From Enterobacter genomosp. O (GTDB lineage Bacteria; Pseudomonadota; Gammaproteobacteria; Enterobacterales; Enterobacteriaceae): 64,000 nt of DNA. A model generated the notes under the pieces. It was not told where the DNA came from. It was given only the letters and a program-made list of their open reading frames with translations, and ran no database searches. Position numbers and translations under genes: made by a program. The number at the start of each line of letters is the position of its first letter. Position 1 is the first letter of the stretch. Location of the stretch: NCBI RefSeq assembly GCF_001022965.1, contig NZ_LECZ01000025.1, positions 744,001-808,000 of the forward strand, read 5' to 3'. Below are positions 58,154-64,000 of this stretch, piece after piece.

Positions 58154-58230
58154 TGCCGGGTGGCGGCTACGCCTTACCCGGCCTACAAAAATCATAGCGT
58201 AGGCCCGGTAAGCGCAGCGCCACCGGGCAT
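58154..58230. repeat. REP pair (BIME)
   Basis: Two inverted REP units, GCCGGGTGGCGG...CCTTACCCGGCC (58155-58183) and GTAGGCCCGGTAAG...CCACCGGGC (58199-58229), lie between the convergent ends of yafV and the gamma-glutamyltransferase-like gene. Confidence 0.88.
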
Positions 58231-58233
58231 TAA

Positions 58234-59838
58234 TTAACTCACCAGCGCCTGTCCGTCTTTGCGGCTTTCCGTCGCGGCCACGTAGTGCCCTTCCGGCATA
58301 CGGTAAATCACCTGCGCACCGCCGAAGTTGTAATCCTGAAGCGGATCTTCCACCACGATCTGATGCCCGCGCTCGCGCAGCGCCGCGATAGTATTGCGAT
58401 CGAACGTCGATTCGACGATCACCTCCCTGCCCTGCACCACGCGCCAGCGCGGGGCATCGATTGCCGCCTGCGGGTTTTGCCCGTGCAGCATAATGCGCAG
58501 CGCCATCTGCATGTGCCCCTGCGCCTGCATCGGCCCGCCCATGACGCCGAAGGACATCAGCGGCTTGCCGCTGCCGTCCATCGCAAAGCCCGGAATGATG
58601 GTGTGGAACGGACGCTTGCTGCCCGCCAGTGCGTTCGGGTGATTGGGATCCAGTACAAACCCGCAGCCCCGGTTTTGCAGGCTGATCCCCGTATCCGGCA
58701 CCACGATGCCTGAACCGAAACCCATATAGTTGGACTGAATAAACGAGACCATCATCCCGCTGGCGTCGGCGGTGCTGATGTAAACCGTGCCGCTCTGCGT
58801 CGGGGAACCGTAGACAAAATCAGAGGCGCTATCGTGGTTGATAAGCGCCGCGCGCGACTTCAGGTAATGGTCGCTCAGCAGCTCTTTCGCCGCGAACGCC
58901 ATGTGTTCTTCGTCCGCCACGTAGCGATCGAGATCCGCCAGCGCCAGCTTCATTGCCTCAATGGACAGGTGCAGGGATTGCACGGAATCCGGGTGATGCT
59001 TCTCAATGCCGCACTGCTCCAGGATGCCCAGCGCAATCAGCGTGGCGATCCCCTGGCCGTTTGGCGGCAGCTCCTGCACCGAACCGCCCGCGAAGTCGCG
59101 CGACAGCAGGTCAACCCAGTCCACGCGATGGTTTGCCAGATCCTCTGCCGTCAGGTGCGCGCCGTGCTCTTTGGCGAAGGCGGCAATTTTCTGCGCCAGT
59201 TCGCCGCGGTAAAACGCGTCGCCGTTGGTTTTCGCAATCAGCTCCAGCGAGTTTGCCTGCGCCGGGTTACGGAAAATCTCCCCCACGCGCGGGGCGCGGC
59301 CTTCCGGCGCGAAGCAGGCGCTAAAGCCCGGCTGATCTTTCAGCTTGTTATAGCCGCGCTGCCAGAGATGGCCAATCAGCGGCGAGACCGGGAAGCCGTT
59401 GCGCGCATAGTCAATGGCGGGCTGCGCCAGCGTGGTCAGCGGCAGCGTGCCAAAGCGTTCCGCCAGGGCGACCCAGCCGGAAACCGCCCCCGGCACGGTC
59501 ACCGCGTCCCAGCCAATTTCCGGCACTGCGGTTTTTCCGGCAAACAGATCCGCATGCCAGCTGGCTGGCGAACGACCGGACGCGTTCAGGCCGTGCAGCT
59601 TTTCACCGTCCCAGACGATGGCAAAGGCGTCGCTGCCGATCCCGTTGCCGGTCGGCTCGACCACCGTCAGCGCCATCGCGGTGGCAATGGCCGCATCGAC
59701 GGCATTCCCGCCCAGCTGCAGCATCTTCATGCCTGCCTGTGCCGCCAGCGGCTGTGATGTCGCAACCGCGTTATGGCCCAGCATCGGCGGGCGTCGTGAA
59801 TCATAACCGGAGGTAAAATCTAGCGCTTTGGTCATCAT
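58234..59838 (-). CDS. Gamma-glutamyltransferase-family protein (YwrD-like)
   Basis: This 534-residue member of the GGT superfamily has the N-terminal GGNAVDAAIATAMALTVVEPTGNGIG signature (as consecutive shorter motifs) and the autoprocessing region SGTVYISTADASG, in which the Thr aligns with the GGT nucleophile. No signal peptide is seen, unlike periplasmic Ggt, so it is probably cytoplasmic, like YwrD. It is the last gene of an operon with a peptide-type ABC importer, 6 bp after the permease gene. Hydrolysis of imported gamma-glutamyl peptides is a reasonable inference. Confidence 0.88.
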   Translation of the reverse strand: MMTKALDFTSGYDSRRPPMLGHNAVATSQPLAAQAGMKMLQLGGNAVDAAIATAMALTVVEPTGNGIGSDAFAIVWDGEKLHGLNASGRSPASWHADLFAGKTAVPEIGWDAVTVPGAVSGWVALAERFGTLPLTTLAQPAIDYARNGFPVSPLIGHLWQRGYNKLKDQPGFSACFAPEGRAPRVGEIFRNPAQANSLELIAKTNGDAFYRGELAQKIAAFAKEHGAHLTAEDLANHRVDWVDLLSRDFAGGSVQELPPNGQGIATLIALGILEQCGIEKHHPDSVQSLHLSIEAMKLALADLDRYVADEEHMAFAAKELLSDHYLKSRAALINHDSASDFVYGSPTQSGTVYISTADASGMMVSFIQSNYMGFGSGIVVPDTGISLQNRGCGFVLDPNHPNALAGSKRPFHTIIPGFAMDGSGKPLMSFGVMGGPMQAQGHMQMALRIMLHGQNPQAAIDAPRWRVVQGREVIVESTFDRNTIAALRERGHQIVVEDPLQDYNFGGAQVIYRMPEGHYVAATESRKDGQALVS

Positions 59839-59844
59839 GACTCC

Positions 59845-60720
59845 TTAGTCATGGCGCGGATCGAGCGCATCGCGCAGCCCGTCGCCGAGTAAATTAAAGC
59901 CCTGCACGGCAAGGAAAATCGCCACGCCGGGGAAAACGGACATCCACGGAGCCTGCTCAAGAAACCCTTTCGCGGTGTTGAGCATGGAGCCCCAGGACGG
60001 ATTTGGCGGCTGCTGTCCCAGGCCCAAAAACGACAGGCTGGCTTCGGCGATAATCGCCGAGGCAATCGCCAGCGTGGCCTGCACCAGGATCGGTGACATC
60101 ACGTTTGGCAGGACGTATTTAATGATGATCCAGCGATCCGGCAGGCCAATCGCCCGCGCGCCGTCGATGTACTCTTCGTTGCGAATGGCGATCACCTGCC
60201 CGCGCGTCAGGCGGGCGAAGATCGGCATCGCAGAAAGACCGATGGCGATCATCGCGTTGGTCAGGCTCGGGCCCAAAAATGCTCCCAGCGCGATCGCCAT
60301 GATCAGGAACGGACAGGCCAGTAGCGCCTCGATAAAGCGTGAGATCACCCCGTCCCACATCTTCTGGAAGTAGCCCGCCACCAGCCCCAGCGGCACGCCG
60401 ATAACCACCGCAATAACGACTGACATGCAGCCCGCCATCAGCGAGGTGCGCGCCCCCCAGATAATGCGGGACAGGATATCGCGCCCCAGCTCGTCGGTAC
60501 CGAACCAGTACATCGCCGACGGCGCTTTGCGCACCGCCAGGAAGTTGGCTTTAACCGGGTCGAACGGGGCAATCCACGGTGCCAGCAGCGCCAGCAGCAC
60601 AAAGAACCCCACCACCACCGCGCCAATCACCGCGCTTTTATTGGCGAGGAATTTCTTCAGCACCCGGTTCTGCGCGCGCGGCAGCGCGGGGGCAACGGTT
60701 TGCGTTGTCAGTTCCGCCAT
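59845..60720 (-). CDS. Peptide-type ABC transporter permease (DppC/GsiD-like)
   Basis: This 291-residue inner-membrane permease has six TM helices and the EAA loop (DGARAIGLPDRWIIIKYVLPNVMSPILV) that contacts the ATPase, plus an N-terminal OppC-type segment. It begins 2 bp after its partner permease gene. It resembles GsiD and DppC equally by eye, so no symbol is assigned. Confidence 0.93.
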   Translation of the reverse strand: MAELTTQTVAPALPRAQNRVLKKFLANKSAVIGAVVVGFFVLLALLAPWIAPFDPVKANFLAVRKAPSAMYWFGTDELGRDILSRIIWGARTSLMAGCMSVVIAVVIGVPLGLVAGYFQKMWDGVISRFIEALLACPFLIMAIALGAFLGPSLTNAMIAIGLSAMPIFARLTRGQVIAIRNEEYIDGARAIGLPDRWIIIKYVLPNVMSPILVQATLAIASAIIAEASLSFLGLGQQPPNPSWGSMLNTAKGFLEQAPWMSVFPGVAIFLAVQGFNLLGDGLRDALDPRHD

Positions 60721-60722
60721 GG

Positions 60723-61664
60723 TTAACCTCGCATTTTCGGGTTGATCAGGACGTAGAGCACGTCGGCCAGCAGGTTGAGCATCAGGAAGCCAATCGCCAC
60801 GATCAGCACTACGCCCTGCACCACCGCGTAGTCACGGTTAAATACCGAGTCGACGATCATCTTGCCGAAGCCCGGAATGGTGAAGACCTGCTCGGTCAGC
60901 ACCGCGCCGCCCAGCAGCTCGCCGAACAGCAGCGTGGTGAGGGTGATCACCGGCACCAGCGCGTTGCGGAACGCGTGCTTCAGGATCACCGCCTTCGGCA
61001 GCAGCCCTTTCGCCCGCGCGGTGCGGATGTAATCCGCCTTCAGGACCGCAATCATCGAGGCACGGGTGTGGCGCATCAGCGTTGCCGCGAGCCCCGTTCC
61101 GAGCACGGACGCGGGCAGCAGCAGCGTCCGCAGGTTCTGGATCGGATCTTCACTGAACGGCACGTAGCCGGACGCGGGCAGCCACTGCAGGTTTACCGAG
61201 AAGACCAGAATCAGCAGGATCCCGAGCCAGAAGTGCGGTATCGAGATCCCCGAGATCGCCACGAAGTTCGCCCCGTGATCGACCCAGCTGTTTTTGTTCA
61301 CCGCCGCGAGGATCCCCATGCTGATGCCGAACGCCAGGGCGATAATCATCGCCAGCAGCGACAGCTCCAGCGTCACCGGCAGCTTGCTGGCAATTAACTG
61401 CGTTACCGGTTCATGCGTGCGTAAGGAGACGCCCAGATCGCCCTGTAGCGCCCGCGTCAGCCAGTGGAAATACTGCACGGGGATCGGCGCATCGAGGTTC
61501 AGCTCCGCGCGCAGCTGGGCGATGACAGCCGGATCGCGTTCCTCCCCGGCCATGGCGATCAGCGGGTCGCCGGGCAGCAGCTTTTGCAGCCCGAAGACCA
61601 TCATGCTCACCAGCAGCAGCGTCGGGATGGCCAGCAGCAGGCGTTTGCAAATCAGTTCCAGCAT
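60723..61664 (-). CDS. Peptide-type ABC transporter permease (DppB/GsiC-like)
   Basis: This 313-residue inner-membrane permease of the DppB/GsiC class has the N-terminal LLLAIPTLLLVSMMVFGL, six TM helices and the EAA-type loop (TARAKGLLPKAVILKHAFRNALVPVIT). It lies 18 bp after the binding-protein gene and forms the pore with the following permease. Confidence 0.93.
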   Translation of the reverse strand: MLELICKRLLLAIPTLLLVSMMVFGLQKLLPGDPLIAMAGEERDPAVIAQLRAELNLDAPIPVQYFHWLTRALQGDLGVSLRTHEPVTQLIASKLPVTLELSLLAMIIALAFGISMGILAAVNKNSWVDHGANFVAISGISIPHFWLGILLILVFSVNLQWLPASGYVPFSEDPIQNLRTLLLPASVLGTGLAATLMRHTRASMIAVLKADYIRTARAKGLLPKAVILKHAFRNALVPVITLTTLLFGELLGGAVLTEQVFTIPGFGKMIVDSVFNRDYAVVQGVVLIVAIGFLMLNLLADVLYVLINPKMRG

Positions 61665-61682
61665 GGGTTCTCCTCAGGACGT

Positions 61683-63203
61683 TTATTTCGCCAGCGTCAG
61701 GCCGGCCAGACGCACGATACCGTCCGGGTACGGCTTAAAGCCCTGCACTTTCTTGTTCAGGCCAAAAATGCGCGGCTCGAAGTAGAGGTAGGCAATCGGC
61801 ATGTCGGTTTGCAACTGCTTCACCACCTTGTCGTACAGCGGCTGGCGGGCGGCCTGGTCGGTGCTCTGACGCGCCTGGGTCAGCCACTCATCAACCTGCG
61901 CGTTGCTGTAGCGACCGTCGTTCAGGGTGCCTTTGCTGTGGATAAAGCCGTAGATGCTGCCGTCCGGATCCGGACGACCCGACCAGCCGGAGAAACTAAG
62001 CTGATAATCACCGCTCTGCTGGCGATCCAGCAGCGTGGCGAATTCAGTCATCTGCAGGTTCAGGTTAAAGCCCGCCTCGGCGACCATCGCCTGTAGCACC
62101 TGACCGACCTGCTGCGAGGTTGGGTTGTTTGGCACCAGCAGGTTGACGGTCAGCGGCGCGGTGATGCCTGCCGCTTTCAGCAGCGCTTTGGCTTTGTCGA
62201 CGTCACGCGGCGGCACCGGCAGTTTGACGTGATACGGGCTGACCGGCGAAAACGCCTGGTTTGCCGGGGTGTAGAGCCCTTCGAAGACCACCTGATTTAA
62301 CGCATCGCGGTCGATGGCCTGAGAAAACGCCTCGCGCACGCGGGCATCTTTGAACGGATCGTTGGCCGGCACCTTGCCGTTGTTGATGTTGAAGGTGATG
62401 CCCTGATAGCCCAGGCCGGTCACCTTCGCCAGCGCCAGCTTGCTGTCGGCTTCGACGGTTTTAACGTCGCTGGCGGCGATGCCTTCAGTCAGATCGAGAT
62501 CGCCCGCACGCAGGTTCGCGAGGCGCACGGAGGCATCCGGGATCGGCAGATAGATAATTTTGTCGAAGTGGTAGGCGTCTTTGTTCCAGTAGTTGTCGAA
62601 ACGGGTCAGAACGATGCGGTCCTGCGACACGCGGCTGTCGAATTTATACGGGCCGGAACAGACCGGATGGGCGGCAAAGTCAGGCTTTTTCGCCGCTTCG
62701 GGGGCCATCATTGCGCCCGCACGGTCGGTGAGCTGCATCAGCAGCGCGGCATCCGGCGTTTTCAGGTGCAGGGCAATCTGCATCGGACCGGTGACCTCGA
62801 CCGACTCCACCGACGAGATTTCGCTTTTACGCAGGGAGCCTTTCAGGGTCAGGGCGCGGTCGAGGTTATATTTCGCGGCGGCGGCATCGAATTTCTCACC
62901 GTCGTGGAAGGTAACGCCTTCGCGCAGATTGAGCGTCAGGGTTTTACCGTCCTCACTCCACGCCCAGTCTTTGGCAAGTCCAGGGACAACCTTCAGATTT
63001 TCATCCACGTCCACCAGCCTGTCGCAGAGAGAGGCAAAGACGAAGCGGCCATAGTAGGTGCGCGCCAGATGCGGGTCGAGCATGTCCGGGTCAGCGCCCA
63101 GACCAACACGCAGCACGCTTTCAGAATGGGCGGGCAGCGCCGCCCCAAGCAACATAACACTTCCCAGTACGGTCAAAAGAGAATTACGCATTGTCATTAT
63201 CAT
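61683..63203 (-). CDS. Peptide/glutathione-type ABC substrate-binding protein
   Basis: This 506-residue periplasmic binding protein (SBP family 5) has a signal peptide near the N-terminus (SLLTVLGSVMLLGAALPAHS) and the family signature LAKDWAWSEDGKTLTLNLREGVTFHDGEKF-type region (given in parts: FHDGEKFDAAA, NLDRAL). The start ATG overlaps the ATPase stop as ATGA; internal ATGs at 63197 and 63191 are alternatives. Context with a gamma-glutamyltransferase-like gene suggests glutathione or gamma-glutamyl peptide uptake (inference). Confidence 0.92.
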   Translation of the reverse strand: MIMTMRNSLLTVLGSVMLLGAALPAHSESVLRVGLGADPDMLDPHLARTYYGRFVFASLCDRLVDVDENLKVVPGLAKDWAWSEDGKTLTLNLREGVTFHDGEKFDAAAAKYNLDRALTLKGSLRKSEISSVESVEVTGPMQIALHLKTPDAALLMQLTDRAGAMMAPEAAKKPDFAAHPVCSGPYKFDSRVSQDRIVLTRFDNYWNKDAYHFDKIIYLPIPDASVRLANLRAGDLDLTEGIAASDVKTVEADSKLALAKVTGLGYQGITFNINNGKVPANDPFKDARVREAFSQAIDRDALNQVVFEGLYTPANQAFSPVSPYHVKLPVPPRDVDKAKALLKAAGITAPLTVNLLVPNNPTSQQVGQVLQAMVAEAGFNLNLQMTEFATLLDRQQSGDYQLSFSGWSGRPDPDGSIYGFIHSKGTLNDGRYSNAQVDEWLTQARQSTDQAARQPLYDKVVKQLQTDMPIAYLYFEPRIFGLNKKVQGFKPYPDGIVRLAGLTLAK

Positions 63204-64000
63204 GAGTTCCTTGAAGGAAGGGAGGAGTGAGTGGCCGCGTGTTCAAACAGCGCGCGGCGGCGCAGAAAGGCGGCAGAGGGCGGCGCTATCTGGATAACGC
63301 TGCGATCGCGATTAATGTCCTGCCAGCGATGGCAGGCAACCTGACGTCCGCCGTCAAGTACCTGATTTATCGGTTCCACCTGGCGGCATTCGTCGGTGAC
63401 GTACGGGCAGCGGGTGTGGAAGCGACAGCCGGACGGCGGGCTGGCCGGGTTCGGCAAATCTCCCTGCAGCAGCGGCGCGTCGCGCTCAACGCCCGGCTGC
63501 ATCTGCGGCGCCGAGGCGATCAGCGCCTGGGTATAGGGGTGCAGCGGTGCGTCAAAGATTTCATCGACGGTGGCAAGCTCGACGATTTGCCCGAGGTACA
63601 TGACCGCCACGCGGTCGCTCATATGGCGGATCACCGCCAGACCGTGGGCGACAATCACCATCGTCAGGCCGAACTGATGCTTCAGGCTTTCAAGCAGGTT
63701 AACCACCTGCGCCTGTACGGACACATCCAGCGCGGAGACGGGTTCATCCCCCAGCAGCAGTTTCGGCCCGGAAGCCAGCGCGCGCGCAATGCCGATACGC
63801 TGGCGCTGCCCGCCGGAAAACTCGTGCGGATAGCGTCCGGCCCAGGCGGCAGGCAGGCCAACGGTCTTAAGCAGCCCGGCAACGCGATACTGCCGGTCGG
63901 CTTTTTTCATGTTCTGGTGAAGCCACAGCGGCTCGCCAACGATCTGCTCCACCGTCATGCGCGGGTTGAGCGAGGCAAAGGGATCCTGGAAGATAATTTG
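63200..64000 (-). CDS. Peptide-type ABC transporter ATP-binding protein (5' end outside window)
   Basis: The visible 266 or so residues are the C-terminal part of an Opp/Dpp/Gsi-type ATPase: QIIFQDPFASLNPR (Q-loop), FSGGQRQRIGIARAL (signature), LLLGDEPVSALDV (Walker B), IVAHGLAVIRHMSDRVAVMYLGQIVE (H-loop) and the C-terminal Cys-containing CRFHTRCPYVTDEC. The frame is open to the right edge, so the Walker A motif and start lie beyond 64000. It could be the second half of a GsiA-like fused ATPase or a single-domain DppF-like protein. Confidence 0.92.
   Translation of the reverse strand, partial: QIIFQDPFASLNPRMTVEQIVGEPLWLHQNMKKADRQYRVAGLLKTVGLPAAWAGRYPHEFSGGQRQRIGIARALASGPKLLLGDEPVSALDVSVQAQVVNLLESLKHQFGLTMVIVAHGLAVIRHMSDRVAVMYLGQIVELATVDEIFDAPLHPYTQALIASAPQMQPGVERDAPLLQGDLPNPASPPSGCRFHTRCPYVTDECRQVEPINQVLDGGRQVACHRWQDINRDRSVIQIAPPSAAFLRRRALFEHAATHSSLPSRNS

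Overview
The window is enterobacterial chromosome, most likely Enterobacter or a close relative. The order proA-proB-phoE-crl-frsA-gpt-pepD-dinB ... dpaA-yafJ-gmhA-fadE-yafV is the E. coli K-12 neighbourhood around tRNA-Thr thrW. Unlike E. coli, a complete Na+-translocating NADH:quinone reductase operon (nqrABCDEF plus nqrM) sits between dpaA and dinB, as in Klebsiella/Enterobacter-type genomes.

Layout. (1) 1-8.7 kb: accessory chromosome. It holds a TolC-like/EmrA-like/EmrB-like tripartite drug efflux operon behind a palindromic operator, a small orphan gene, a periplasmic molybdopterin-fold protein paired with a GGDEF-EAL enzyme, and a type A chloramphenicol acetyltransferase. (2) 8.9-10.5 kb: an AT-rich DUF262-HNH nuclease gene split by one in-frame amber codon. 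(3) 10.96-36.87 kb: a 25.9-kb integrative, probably mobilizable, island inserted in the 3' end of thrW. It is bounded by a 19-bp direct repeat and by matching ATGCCCCCA-type repeats just inside both ends. (4) 36.9-64 kb: GC-rich core genome with REP/BIME elements. It ends in a peptide/glutathione-type ABC importer operon with a gamma-glutamyltransferase-like gene, whose ATPase gene runs off the right edge.

Island cargo, left to right: a serine recombinase followed by two ParB-like proteins; a TIGR04141/DUF6119 protein that looks like the last gene of a His-Xaa-Ser operon (hxsD-hxsB-hxsC-hxsA, two radical SAM maturases with a Ser/His-rich exported substrate); a decayed integrase relic; a membrane protein; an NdpA/YejK-like nucleoid protein translationally coupled to a membrane protein; a MobC/MobA relaxase pair; several unknown genes including a lipoprotein and a Cys/His-motif protein with a PE-repeat tail; a block of three overlapping tyrosine recombinase genes plus a small coiled-coil gene; then AlpA, DUF6387 and the P4-type integrase next to thrW.

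The island therefore carries four recombination systems (P4-type integrase, serine recombinase, tyrosine-recombinase block, dead integrase relic) and a conjugative mobilization pair. Its cargo looks partly like genome defence (DUF6119, NdpA plus membrane protein) and partly like an uncharacterised peptide-modification pathway (Hxs). The best candidates for an undescribed system are the hxsDBCA-DUF6119 operon, the NdpA/membrane-protein pair and the recombinase-ParB-ParB operon. All functional statements are from reading the sequence and knowledge of families; no database search was run.
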